A DNA stretch of 28,333 bases from positions 1-28,333 of the forward strand of contig JAYMTA010000461.1 in assembly GCA_036897625.1 (NCBI GenBank), written 5' to 3'. Position 1 is the stretch's first letter; every line of letters begins with the position of its first letter. The translations under genes were made by a program, and so were the position numbers. This stretch comes from Pelargonium cotyledonis (Eukaryota > Streptophyta > Magnoliopsida > Geraniales > Geraniaceae). Under the pieces are notes generated by a model. That model was not told the DNA's origin. It searched no databases and saw only the letters and a program-made list of their open reading frames with translations. Shown in pieces: positions 1 through 9,589 of this stretch.

Positions 1-898
1 CGCCGAACGCCTGCACTCCAAACCCCTAGCAACACACGCACGAAAGCGGGATAGTCCACACGATAAGCAGCCGATTAAGACTGCTGACAAAATTTACCTA
101 GGCGATATTTTCAAATATTAATTTCATCTTACAAATAAGATGATATTAGTTATACATACAACCAAGTTGATGACACGATGATGCGTGATTGATCATTGAT
201 GAAGTAGGTTTTGATTTAAGGACCAACTAGATGATTGAGTTGTAGCTTTTTGGTTGTGACATATGTGGGTACCGAGTAAGTTTAGGAACCTCCACGTATC
301 TTCAAGAGTTGTAGAGTGAGGACCCTATAAAGGAATCTACAATTTCGGGTAATATCCTAGTATTTGTGTGAGGAGGGGAAGTTTAGCTAGGGCGTATCCT
401 ATAGACTTGGGAAAACTTAGATGCGCCCTGACGAGACAAAGTTCCTCAAGGTGTCTGGTGTAATATTGCTTCGGTTGACGACAATTTCATCTCGCAAAGG
501 CAATATATATATATGATCTTTATCCTACACGCATCTTTTCAAACATGAGTCCTGTCCCACACGCTCCTTGCACGTATCAAAATAATAGTTCAAATATTTT
601 GAAGTTCTCAAACTTCCGTCAGTTTTCTATACTAATAAAATTTAAAGATCATTATACTCCCAATGTTGGGGCCACTGATCGTTAGTTTGACTTAACAGGA
701 CAACATGACAAATATATTAAACGCGTACATATCAAACTTCAAATTTTAAAACTTAATTTTTTTTAGCAGAATACTTGTAAATTAAAAAATGTGACATGGA
801 TAATTTTATTGGCTTAAATGCCGTTTCTATTGTTTTATCAATTCAATTTACAGTTTTACCCTTAAAATTTTAAACGTATCTCCCACGGGGTTAGGGAG
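1..898. other. Intergenic DNA upstream of the first gene
   Basis: No gene could be supported here on either strand. The stretch is AT-rich with many stops in all frames. A short TA microsatellite lies near 505-515 and there are oligo-T/A runs near 740-790. The block around 180-500 is slightly more GC-rich but gave no recognisable protein or transposon end. The last 100 bases lead into the TATA box of the first gene. Confidence 0.5.
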
Positions 899-907
899 TA
901 TATAAAT
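899..907 (+). promoter_or_regulatory. TATA box of the first charged-protein gene
   Basis: TATATAAAT sits 234 bases before the start codon at 1141. It lies inside an almost perfect palindrome (895-912): GGAGTA and TACTCC arms flank TATAAA. Transcription would be expected to start about 25-35 bases downstream, near 930-940. That start site is inferred from plant promoter geometry. Confidence 0.6.
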
Positions 908-946
908 ACTCCTACACACTGTCAGAGACGAACACCATATTTCTCT

Positions 947-956
947 GTGACGTCAC
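947..956. promoter_or_regulatory. GTGACGTCAC palindrome (bZIP C-box type)
   Basis: This is a perfect 10-bp palindrome with a TGACGTCA core, the classic binding site for plant bZIP factors of the TGA/C-box type. It lies about 40 bases downstream of the TATA box, so near or just after the predicted transcription start. The sequence is seen directly; a regulatory role is inferred. Confidence 0.4.
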
Positions 957-1054
957 CAAAACGATTCGTTTTGGTCTCTCGTTTCTTCTCCCAGATCGTC
1001 TCGATCGAGCTCGCTCTTCGATCTCAGTCTTCTCCTTCCCGAATCCGATCACCG

Positions 1055-1063
1055 AAACCCTAA
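1055..1063 (+). promoter_or_regulatory. Telo-box AAACCCTAA in the 5' leader
   Basis: An AAACCCTAA motif lies 78 bases before the start codon, in the probable 5' UTR. Telo-boxes near transcription starts are typical of plant genes expressed in dividing cells and of translation-related genes. I did not see the motif in the leader of the second paralogue. Confidence 0.4.
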
Positions 1064-1140
1064 TTCGCCGATCACAATCCAACCTCCATTCCCGATTGTG
1101 TCCTCTATAGAAGCTCCGTTTGGCTGCGGCAAGATTGGAA

Positions 1141-4100
1141 ATGGTTGGAGGGGGAAGGAGGGACGAGTCCCTGGTTTTGAACAGCAGCAATGTGTTTGCG
1201 GCGCTTGGGAGCTTGAAGAAGAAGAAGAACAAGGAGGGGACGTCGAAGGGAAAAGGTTCGGAGAAGAAGTCGCAGAAGGAGCGGGAGAAGGAGGTTTTCT
1301 GGGCCCCGGCGCCACTGACGGTGAAGTCGGGGGCTGAGGTGGACGATGAGGACGATGATGACTATTACGCCACCACTGCCCCGCCGGAGTCAGTTTGGGG
1401 CGCGGCAGCGAAGAACAAGGTCAAGGAGAGTGAAAATGTTGTTGAGGTGAGGCTTTTTTTATTGGTGAAATTGTTTCGACTGAATTTGGCTATTGTTTGC
1501 TGATGATCTTCAATTTCGAGTTACCTTCTTCTTTTTTGGCTCTGCATTGCTTTTTGTGAATTGTGCTGAATTCTAGACATGCTTGAAACTGTCGTTTTTG
1601 AGCTAAATCAGTTAATGTTTGGTGATGATCCTGAACTTTGAGTTTTGATTATCATTTTGACTTTACATTGTTTTTGGTCATTTGTAATGAACTCATGTAT
1701 ATTTGCTTGTGGACATGCTTGAGTTAGTGTTTTGAGTAAATTCTGTTATTGACTGTTGATGATCTTGAATTTTGAGTTTGAATTCTTAGCTTTGTTAGCA
1801 TTTCTTCGTGTTGTGATTTGTACTGAATTGATATATATTTGCTTGTAGACATGCTTGGAATCGTTTTTCTTTTAGTGAATTCAATTATTGTTTGTTGATG
1901 ATTCTGAATTTGAAGTTTTGATTTTCAACTTTTTTGGTATTACATTGGGGGTGAATTGTAATGCATTATTTGCTTGTAGACATGCTTGAATTTCTATTTA
2001 CTATACATAGGTATATGAGTTAGGAGCTCAGTGGCTTATTTTTATGCCTATGTAGGCAAGCTTATGATCGGAGTTTGGTACTGTATTATAAAGAAATGGT
2101 GCTGTAGTGAGCTGTGTAGGTTGTGGAACTTTAGTGTGGTGATTTGAAGTGCATAATTTTAGAAGTTGTGTGGTGAATTTATGTTAAAATCGCTTAGCTG
2201 ATTGTGTTTTTATTGATGGATTTGGATTGTTTAGTGGTAAATAATGATGATGCGTTACCCATAAAATGAAATAATTTACTATGCTTTTATGAAATTGCCC
2301 TGAGAATCTTTATTTGTCTTTTAGTTGTGTTTAGTCATATTGCACTTTAGCTTGGGATGTTTGATGCCTTACGTGCATGATAATGAAGTGTGTATTAATC
2401 AGTGCCATTATCTCTAATATTATCATTGCAATTAGATTTATGATATTTCTTAAATTCTATTTGTGGACGTAATACCTATAACATATGACTTAGCATATAC
2501 CATTGGAGTAACGGAATTTAGAAATCTGATACTTTCGGATTGTGAGATTCAGTTTCCTTGTTGGTCACTATAAACTAGTGAGTAACGGAACTTAAAAAGG
2601 TGATATTGTCGTGTTGTATGAATCCAATTGCATTGTTACCTTGTTGGTCAATATTTTGTTACGCGACAATAGCTTTGATCACACAAAGTTCACATCTGTC
2701 TTTTGTGTCTTGTATCTTTCTGAGTGTGATACTCCATTTACATTATGTAACACTCGTGTAAAACATCTCTACATTGATTGCTTTTAGTATGCTCTACTAT
2801 ATTATTGTCGTTATGTCCAGATTTTGTGTTTTGTCGTCACTAGAACTTTTCAGAATCATTTTAATTAAATTGAGAAACGAATCAAGTCAGGCATTAATTA
2901 TGTCGTGTAGCTTATGGAAATCCTTGAATGTCCACAAATTGTGTTGATTTGATACTTATTGGCCATCTCATAAAATAATGGGAGATGGGATTGGCAAATT
3001 TGTAATGGTTGGCTGGACAGTAGTCTTCATGATGGCTAGTTTGAAGTGTTGTTGATTGATGCCTACGAGGTTTTATTTGAGATTTCATTTTACCTTGGGC
3101 TGAATTCAATTATCTTATTAATTTGATTCTCGATTCTCGAATCCAGGAAAGCGAGAGTGATGAAGGTCTTGATGAAGTTGATGATGATGATGTCGAAGAA
3201 GAACATGAAAATGAACCTGAGCTACCAGCAGAAGTGGAGCCAGTTGTGAAGAAGCCTCCTCAACCTTTGCCTCCAAAGGATCCAGAGAGGCAGCTTTCCA
3301 AGAAGGAATTGAAGAAGAAGGAACTCGAAGAACTTGAAGCCATGCTTGCAGAAATGGGAATTGCCAACACTGAGAGCAGGGGCCAAGGTGAGACCAGTGG
3401 TAATAATAATTTGGTATCAAATTGACATCGACCACATGGATCTAGCTATAGCTTGCTTGCAAATGAGCCATTTTTTTGTCGTGCCGGCCTGGGTTAGTGA
3501 AGGCATGCGGGCTGCTGCTCATTTAGCAAGTTGTAGGCCGGAATTAGGAAAACCCCGGCCGGGGGAGCCATGCCAAAAAATGCCAACATGTTTATTAGGT
3601 CACTTTTTGCCAGCCCAGGCCTGGTACTATTGGGCCTATCAGTGATGGTCGTTGGCCCATTTTCCAGCTGTAGGATCGACTAGCAGGGGCTGTTCTAGCT
3701 TAAACTGAGGTCTTGAGTTCAAGTCTCAGCCTCTCCGGGAATGCAACTGCGTGAAAACTCGAATGGAGGGTTTTGTTGCCCTTGTGGTTTTCTGGCTCAA
3801 ATCCAGATTAGTCGGCACCCAATGTGGTAGCCGGACATTAAAAAATTTAGTATGAACTTGAGAATACTACTCACAATTCTTTGTACATGGAATCAATATC
3901 ACTAAATGCACAGTTCTTACCCGACATAAACTCGTCTTAGGTGCAGGTGCACAAGACAAGAAAACCGATAACCTCAATGGAGAGACGGAAAAGAAGGATG
4001 TCCCTGGGGAGAGCAAAAGTTCGAAGAAGAAGAAAAAGAAGGATAAAACCCTGAAGGAAGCCAAAGAGTCACAAGATCAGCCTGACGCAAATGGGACAAA

Positions 4101-4314
4101 AGAAACTGATGGATCAGAGAAGGGAGAAGAGAATTCTGCCGCTGACGTGAAAGAGCGTATAAAGAAAATGGCATCAATGAAGAAGAAGAAATCAAGTAAA
4201 GAGATGGACGGAGCTGCTCGAGCTGCCGCAAATGAGGCCGCTGCAAGGAATGCAAGGCTCGCTGCAGCAAAGAAAAAGGAGAAAAATCACTACAATCAGC
4301 AGCCGGTTCGGTAA
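1141..4314 (+). CDS. Lysine/acidic-rich coiled-coil protein, tandem copy 1 (306 aa)
   Basis: Three exons join in frame: 1141-1446, 3147-3387 and 3941-4314, with GT-AG introns of 1700 and 553 bases. The ATG at 1141 gives MVGGGRRDES and aligns with the start of the downstream paralogue (MAGVGRRDES). Visible parts: a conserved N-terminal NVFAALGSLKKKK block; a VFWAPAPLTVK motif followed by an acidic VDDEDDDDYYATTAPP stretch; an acidic exon 2 leading into a predicted coiled coil (RQLSKKELKKKELEELEAML); and a lysine/alanine-rich C terminus ending HYNQQPVR. There is no signal peptide, membrane segment or catalytic motif. The lysine runs suggest a nuclear or nucleolar, perhaps RNA-associated protein, which is inference only. 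Compared with copy 2, exon 1 is 16 codons longer and the residues before VDD read SGAE rather than LWAD. An alternative exon 3 start at 3947 would remove two residues. Confidence 0.82.
1501..1990 (+). repeat. Four imperfect tandem repeats in intron 1 of copy 1
   Basis: Two landmark words recur in order. A TGATGATnnTGAAnTTTGAG-like word starts at 1501, 1623, 1757 and 1896. The word GACATGCTTGA (or TGG) starts at 1576, 1712, 1848 and 1979. Spacing is 122-139 and 131-136 bases. The copies are diverged and begin soon after the donor site. They look like an old local tandem duplication rather than a transposon. Confidence 0.75.
2507..2650 (+). repeat. Two-copy imperfect repeat in intron 1 of copy 1
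   Basis: AGTAACGGAA occurs at 2507 and 2581, and CCTTGTTGGTCA at 2556 and 2639. This defines two diverged units of about 75-83 bases placed head to tail. It is separate from the fourfold repeat at the start of the same intron. Confidence 0.6.
3478..3660. other. GGCC-rich repeat-like block in intron 2 of copy 1
   Basis: This block is much more GC-rich than the surrounding intron and contains GGCCTGGG at 3486-3493 with its inverse CCCAGGCC at 3614-3621. AATGAGCCA-like and TGGCCCATT-like words occur near its ends in opposite orientation. It resembles a degraded inverted-repeat element, but the ends are not sharp and I see no target-site duplication. Confidence 0.3.
3668..3846 (+). mobile_element. 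tRNA-derived SINE-like element in intron 2 of copy 1
   Basis: A possible pol III A-box (TAGCAGGGGCTG, 3681-3692) is followed 34 bases later by a B-box-like GAGTTCAAGTC (3715-3725), the arrangement of a tRNA-related SINE head. The body ends with ATTAGTCGG...AGCCGGACATT and a short A run, in the style of plant SINE tails. I could not define a target-site duplication, so the 5' end is approximate. The element is intronic and probably inert. Confidence 0.5.
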
Positions 4315-4403
4315 GCCGGTTAAATCAGCTAGTTCTTGCCATATTCTCTTTTTATTTCACATATATGAACATGTACTTTCTATTGCCCATTTGTTTTATG
4401 CGT

Positions 4404-4409
4404 AATAAA
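4404..4409 (+). terminator. Poly(A) signal AATAAA of copy 1
   Basis: AATAAA lies 90 bases after the stop codon in a context (GTAATAAACATC) that is matched in the second paralogue (AAAATAAACATC) at a nearly identical distance from its stop. The conservation between copies supports a functional 3' end. Confidence 0.6.
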
Positions 4410-4419
4410 CATCGGAAAC

Positions 4420-5540
4420 TGTTTTTTCTTAATTTTACTGTGAAGATGGCTCAACAGGAAACTGTTGCTTTAGTTTGGAAAAGAGGAAAGGAAAAGAAAT
4501 TCATTTTCATTGAATCTTTAGCAGTGCGTTTTCCTTCTACATTAGCATTTGCATAATCTCTTTTATGTGTTGACTTGACTATGAACTTTTGTCGTTCTCG
4601 ATGCTAGTAGTAATCACGATTCGCATTATTGGAAATTAGGACATTGCTTTTCGTTGGCGAGTTTTAGCTTCACATTGAGTGTTGCCTTTAGTGGAGGTTA
4701 GGGTTGGTAGTGAGTTTAGGATCTTGCGGTTTTCATGTTGAACAACACGAGAGAAACCGTAAGTTCGAGCTTATAGAACATTTTCAAATTCTTGGAGGAA
4801 GAGGCTTACAAGTTGCTTAACATGTTAGATAGTCACAGCTCAGGAGACAATCTCTAGCTGCGACTGGTTTAGCCTTACTTTGACCCGAATCTTCGCTACT
4901 GCATTTGCTATGATGGACTCAGCAGGTCGGACTTTTATCTATTCGGGTGGAAAATACACAATCTTATAACCTAGTCCGTATAGTAAAGTAGGTGCATGTT
5001 TCAGGTCGGGTCAAGTTAGGTTGTTGTAGAAGGCGCAGATTGAGCATAATCTGCGGGTTTCTACTCTCTGGCAGCTCAGAGATGTTCCAAGTAGAGTTGG
5101 CGCTTTGGATTCGAATTGAGATGTTTCAGAGTCTCTCAGGGAAGTTCTATATGAGCAAGTGTTATTTTATAAATGAATAAATAATACATTTATTCTCTCA
5201 ACACACCCATGAGGAGAGATGAAAATTTTAGTTGTGAACAAATCTCGAATAAGTATTAGTCTGAGTGTGGTAAAATAAGTTAAAAATGCCAACCGCGAAT
5301 GTACGGGCCCGATCAAACCGTGGTATAAAAACCGTAAAAATGGATCCCATGTTAATAGTTGTGATGATGAAACACTGAACTTCAGTGCGCAAATGTGTTT
5401 GCATTTGAACGCAATGCATTTAACATTTTTGCTGAATAAGACGGGATGACACGATTAAAATGACGCGAAATAACCCGTGTCATAAGTTACATCCCAACAC
5501 GCTTGTCACGACATATAAAAATGGTTAAATATTACAAATT
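4420..5540. other. Spacer after copy 1, no gene recognised
   Basis: No coding region is supported. The first part is AT-rich, unremarkable DNA. Near 5430-5510 there are scattered words such as GACACGATT and CCCGTGTCATAA that resemble decayed small DNA transposons, without clear ends. The segment leads directly into the left target-site duplication of the retroposed insertion. Confidence 0.4.
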
Positions 5541-5558
5541 AAACACAATTATGTTAAC
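5541..5558 (+). repeat. Left target-site duplication (18 bp)
   Basis: AAACACAATTATGTTAAC is repeated exactly at 6294-6311 on the other side of the insertion. The preceding bases are AATT, so the inferred nick is AATT|AAAC, which fits the TT|AAAA preference of L1-type endonucleases. Confidence 0.85.
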
Positions 5559-6293
5559 AGTTAAAGTATAGTGCTAAGAAACTATTAGTCTACACCTATT
5601 ACATGGTTTCATAAGTGAAACTAATAGTATATGCTATAGTAAACCTATTGTTAAACCCTAACAGCGAAGCTCTGTGGACTTTCCCACTTTTGTGTGTGCG
5701 GCGGTAGCGGTTCGACTAGGCATTTGGTGGAGGAGAGCTGGCGGAAGCGGACGGGATTGGGGGAGAAGGGAGGGCTGTAGCGGCGGAGGCTGTAGAGGGG
5801 CGGTGGCAGCTCTGTCTCGGAGGAATGGCGGTAGTACGAATCCGGTAGAGCGAGGAGGAAGGTAAGTGGGGTCGAAGTGGTGGAGCCGGAAATGGAGCCA
5901 GAGGCGGCCGGGGTCCCGGTTGCGGCATCAGGGAAGGAGGTGCAGTTGGGGTGGGGAAAAATCAAGAGGACCATGCGGAGATGGTCCGCCCGAGAGAGTA
6001 GTGGGTCGGTAGGGCCAGAGCGTGGGGGCTCCGGGAGGGGCTGGTTGCCAGTCCTTAGTGGGTAGCCTATTATAGCTGGCTGGGGTCTCGCGTTAGGACC
6101 TTAGTTTGTCAGGATCTGATTTGCTATTTTGGGTGGTTAGTTTCGTATGGTTTTAGTTTTGGTCTGTGGGTTATGATCAGCTATTTGGGGTTCATTGTAT
6201 GGACTTCTAGATGTTTGTCTGGTTTCGGGTTTCAGTTTTCTAAGCTGTAACCTCTGTTTATCAATGATATCTTCGGATTGTTTCAAAAAAAAA
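5559..6293 (+). mobile_element. Poly(A)-tailed retroposed insertion (LINE-like or LINE-mobilised)
   Basis: The insert of about 735 bases ends in a run of A's after TTATCAATGATATCTTCGG and is flanked by a perfect 18-bp direct repeat. This is the signature of target-primed reverse transcription. The first ~100 bases are AT-rich and hold a small inverted pair (ACTATTAGT / ACTAATAGT). The middle, about 5690-6070, is strikingly GC-rich (G-rich on the plus strand). The last ~220 bases resemble the 3' untranslated tail of a plant L1 element. A short open frame from about 5892 to 6065 has no similarity I can recognise, and I see no reverse transcriptase motif. It may be a 5'-truncated LINE, a short non-autonomous retroposon, or a retrocopy of a host transcript. 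The intact duplication indicates a relatively recent event, later than the gene duplication it separates. Confidence 0.7.
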
Positions 6294-6311
6294 AAACACA
6301 ATTATGTTAAC
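6294..6311 (+). repeat. Right target-site duplication (18 bp)
   Basis: This is an exact copy of 5541-5558, and its first A's merge with the poly(A) tail of the insertion. The identity of all 18 bases indicates little time for decay. Confidence 0.85.
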
Positions 6312-6668
6312 TAGTAATTAAATATCATATTGTATTATCAACAAGACTAGCAATAGCTTTTTGGATGGCAATTTACAAAAGTTACAACCATTGCAATTCA
6401 CACAATCAAACCGTGTCTCGTTCAGGTAAAACCAACACGTCAACATAATTGACATGTTATGTTGTTGAATATTTAAATACGTTTTTATACATGTTTTGTT
6501 TATATTGATTCATATAGCACGTATTTGACCAATAACAAAACACATTTACACAACTAGTCAGTTTTAATTCAAATCGGTTTATAGTCGGCTTTCAATTTCT
6601 TTTTTTTTTGAGTCAAAACTATTTTTTTATTTTAAAAGAAAAATAGATTATAACGTAATTAGGAAAAA
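6312..6668. other. AT-rich spacer upstream of copy 2
   Basis: No gene is seen. There is a perfect 8-bp inverted repeat CAACATAA/TTATGTTG (6441-6448 and 6457-6464) and T-rich runs near 6598-6630. It probably includes the distal promoter of the second paralogue. Confidence 0.4.
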
Positions 6669-6678
6669 TATATAATAA
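6669..6678 (+). promoter_or_regulatory. Possible TATA box of copy 2
   Basis: TATATAATAA lies about 300 bases before the start codon at 6971. A second promoter mark, a pyrimidine patch, follows at 6753-6793. The TATA call is less certain than for copy 1 because the region is generally AT-rich. Confidence 0.35.
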
Positions 6679-6752
6679 TCTAAAAGTCTCAAAACCAGAG
6701 CCATCTGTGCCCTAAAACCGACCATTTTGTCTTAAAAACGGCTCATTTCGTC

Positions 6753-6793
6753 ACTTCTCCTCTCTCTCTGTTCTCTGCTTCTTCTTCTTCTCC
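6753..6793 (+). promoter_or_regulatory. Pyrimidine patch in the core promoter or leader of copy 2
   Basis: Forty-one bases are almost entirely C and T, built of CTCTCT and CTTCTTCTT runs. Such Y-patches are a characteristic core-promoter and leader feature of plant genes. Together with the TATA-like site it puts transcription start roughly within 6700-6790. Confidence 0.45.
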
Positions 6794-6970
6794 ATTGACA
6801 CTCTCTCAATCTCCATCACCTCCAACCAAACCGACAAGTCGTTGTTTTAGCTCTCTCTCAATCCGCACCGATCGCCGCATCGAATCCGATAGCTGAATCT
6901 CCAATTCGTCAATCGCAATCTCAATCGATTCGTGTTCGTTCCCGATTTTTTCTGCTTTGGAACAGCTCCA

Positions 6971-9480
6971 ATGGCGGGAGTTGGGAGGAGAGACGAGTCT
7001 GTGGTTTTGAACAGCTCCAATGTGTTTGCGGCGCTCGGGAGCTTGAAGAAGAAGAAGAAGCCGTCGGAGGGGACGTCGAAGACGCAGAAGGAGAAGGAGG
7101 TGTTTTGGTCACCGGCTCCACTCACTGTGAAGTTGTGGGCGGATGTGGACGATGAAGATGATGACGACTATTACGCCACCAACGCGCCGCCGGAGGATAA
7201 GGCCAAGGTGAGTGAGCATGCTGTTGAGGTAAGGATTTTGGTGAATTGTTTTTATTTTTGTGGGGAATTTTGGTTACTGTTTTTTGTGATTATTTTGTTG
7301 GTATGTGATGTTGAATTTGGGTTATTTTTTTTATTATTTTATTATTTTTTATGATTTGGGCATGGTTGGTGAGTTCAATTGTGCTAATTTGGGGTATATA
7401 GTTCACATACACATGCACATGAGTTTTTTTAATTGTTTTTCTATGGTGCTTTTGTTGGTATTGTGAAGTTGAATTTGTTTTGTGATGCTTTGGTGATGTT
7501 GATGAGTTCAATTGTTTTGTGGTTTGTGGGCATGATTTGAATTTCAGGGTTTCAGCATTTATATGATTATTTTAGTTGAGGAATTGGAAATGTTCAATGA
7601 TAATTTGTTGTGATGCTTTATCCGAAGAGATGAAAAATTGTGATTGTATGGATTTTAGCATGGGAAATTTGGTGAGTGGTGAATGTAGTTTAATGGATAT
7701 GACTTGAAGGATGTAGAAATCAATTTAAGTGCTATTGGAGATTCTGCTTCTGGATGTAAACTATATAATATCCATTAGAATTTATCATAATTTTATTGGA
7801 TTATGTTGATATGTTGCTTTATTTCCTTGTTTGGTTCTTTTGTTGTACAGCAATTTTCTCGATCCTTTGGAGTTCACACATGTTCATCAAGTATCTAATT
7901 TAGCTGACACAAAATTTTGTCTCTTGTAGCTTTTGAAGACCTTTAAAATTTGAATTGTGTTTGTATGGGACATGTTTTTGGTCTCTACTGATAAGAGGAG
8001 ATATGTTTTCGGTCTAGTTGAATTCTTGTTTTGTTGATAGTAGCAACTTAAACCATGCTTGGATATAATACCTCCTTATGCTCCTTGTTGCATATATTTC
8101 AGCAATATTTTGATGTATTAGAGGGGATTAATCTGAAGACTAGATTTCAATGTTCGGACTAATAATGGATAGTTAAAATTGGCTGGCGTAGAAAAAATAT
8201 ACCAGAAGATAATGGAAAGTTTGTTGTAACTTAGTATGTGTTAAATTATTTGTCAATGGTATTAAAATACATTGATTTTTGCTGTGGCTTAATCTTTGTG
8301 ACTTATAAGTAATGATATACTAATATGTTATTTTACCTTGTGTTAGATTCAGTGATCTTACTTTCATTTGATTATTGATTACAGGAATCTGACAATGATG
8401 AGAGTATTGATGATGATGATGATGATGTCGAGGATGAACATGAAAATGAGTCTGAGGCACCAATAGAAATAGAGCCAGCAGTGAAGATGCCTCCTGAGCC
8501 TTCTTTGCCACCTAAAGATGCAGAGAGGCAGCTCTCAAAGAAGGAATTGAAGAAAAAGGAGCTAGAAGAACTTGAAGCTATGCTTGCAGAAATGGGAATT
8601 TCCCAAAACGAGAGCACTGACCAAGGTATAAAAAGAAATTCTATCACTTGTAAAAGATTTGGCAATTCAAATCCGAACCTGTGAGTGCCTCGATTGTGAC
8701 CCGCATTCTTTGCATAAAATGGACTCGAATACCTGATTAATTGTCAGGTCGGGTTTTCCATGAGAAAAGTGCGGTTAGAGTCAGGCTAACACACACTAGT
8801 CCACACATTTTTCTATAGAAGCCCACAACCTGACTCGCAATCTGAATCTCATATGGACACATGCCTATAGGGTGTCAGGTCCGGGTTAGGTCTTTCAACC
8901 TGCACCCAAAAAAGACCCAAACTCGAATTGCCGGCTCTACTTTGTGGGGTTGTTTCTCTGATTTGTTGTGTTTGAGATTGTTCAAGAGATCTTTATTGCA
9001 TCTGGTTTTGAAATATCTGAGCATAGCAGTAGTTCTATATCATTGGATTCTATTGATTTGCTGTATAATTCTTGTACGGCGTGAAATCCCTCTCACTTTG
9101 CAGGCGTTGCACAAGAGAAGAAAACAGATAACCTCAACGGAGAGGTTGAAAAGAAAGAAAACGCCCCTGGGGAGAGCAAAAGTGCGAGAAAGAAGAAAAA
9201 GAAGGATAAAACTTCAAAAGAGACCAAAGAATCTCAGGACCAGACAGATGCCACAAATGGAATAGAAGAACCCGTCGAACCTGAGAAGACAGAAGATAAT
9301 TCTGCTGTTGATGTGAAAGAGCGGCTAAAGAAAATGGCATCGATTAAGAAGAAAAAGTCGAGTAAAGAGATGGATGGGGCTGCTCGAGCAGCTGCAAGTG
9401 AGGCTGCAGCAAGGAGTGCAAGGCTTGCTGCAGCAAAGAAAAAGAAGAAAAATCACTATAACCAGCAACCGGTTAGGTAA
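6971..9480 (+). CDS. Lysine/acidic-rich coiled-coil protein, tandem copy 2 (291 aa)
   Basis: Exons 6971-7228, 8385-8625 and 9104-9480 join in frame (292 codons with the TAA), with GT-AG introns of 1156 and 478 bases. The order of parts matches copy 1: NVFAALGSLKKKKK near residue 20; VFWSPAPLTVK; acidic DVDDEDDDDYYATNAPP; an acidic exon 2 start; the coiled-coil block RQLSKKELKKKELEELEAML around residues 130-150; and a Lys/Ala-rich tail (KERLKKMASIKKKKSSKEMD, then ARAAASEAAARSARLAAAK, ending HYNQQPVR). Exon 2 is exactly the length of its counterpart and intron phases (0, then 1) are the same. Function is unknown to me; the composition suggests a soluble nuclear or ribonucleoprotein-associated factor (inference). 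Both copies have intact frames, so both are probably expressed. Confidence 0.85.
7358..7535 (+). repeat. Two-copy repeat near the start of intron 1 of copy 2
   Basis: GAGTTCAATT occurs at 7371 and 7504, and GGGCATG at 7358 and 7528, within diverged units of about 130-170 bases. The words resemble those of the fourfold repeat in intron 1 of copy 1 (ACATGCTTG, GAATTCAATT). The repeat may therefore be older than the gene duplication. Confidence 0.4.
8656..8938. mobile_element. hAT-like miniature inverted-repeat element in intron 2 of copy 2
   Basis: GGCAATTC (8661-8668) at the left is matched by the inverse GAATTGCC (8925-8932) at the right. The homology continues inward as a diverged inverted repeat (CAAATCCGAACC against the inverse of GACCCAAACTCG). 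The right end, read inverted, is TAGAGCCGGCAATTC, the TAGAGnTGGCAA form common at plant hAT-like MITE ends. There is no coding capacity and no clear 8-bp target duplication. Two relatives lie at 24803-25037 and 26019-26188. Confidence 0.55.
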
Positions 9481-9573
9481 GCCGGTTAAGTTTAAGCCAA
9501 TAGGTCTCACCATTTTGTCTCATTTTTTCTATATATGAGCATGTACTTTCTCGTGTTCATTTGTTGAATGCAA

Positions 9574-9579
9574 AATAAA
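9574..9579 (+). terminator. Poly(A) signal AATAAA of copy 2
   Basis: AATAAA lies 94 bases after the stop in a 3' UTR that still aligns with that of copy 1 (shared TAAGCCGGTTAA right after the stop, then TATATGAnCATGTACTTTCT). Confidence 0.6.
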
Positions 9580-9589
9580 CATCATGGAG

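Noticed and set aside
912-1315. Minus-strand open frames of 106 and 88 codons over the promoter and exon 1 of copy 1
   Set aside because: They arise opposite lysine-rich and acidic codons, giving Phe/Ser/Pro-rich peptides of low complexity. The equivalent region of the paralogue gives the same artefact.
8861-9265. 134-codon plus-strand frame across intron 2 and exon 3 of copy 2
   Set aside because: It runs in a different frame from the real exon 3, starts inside a transposon remnant, and crosses the acceptor at 9103.
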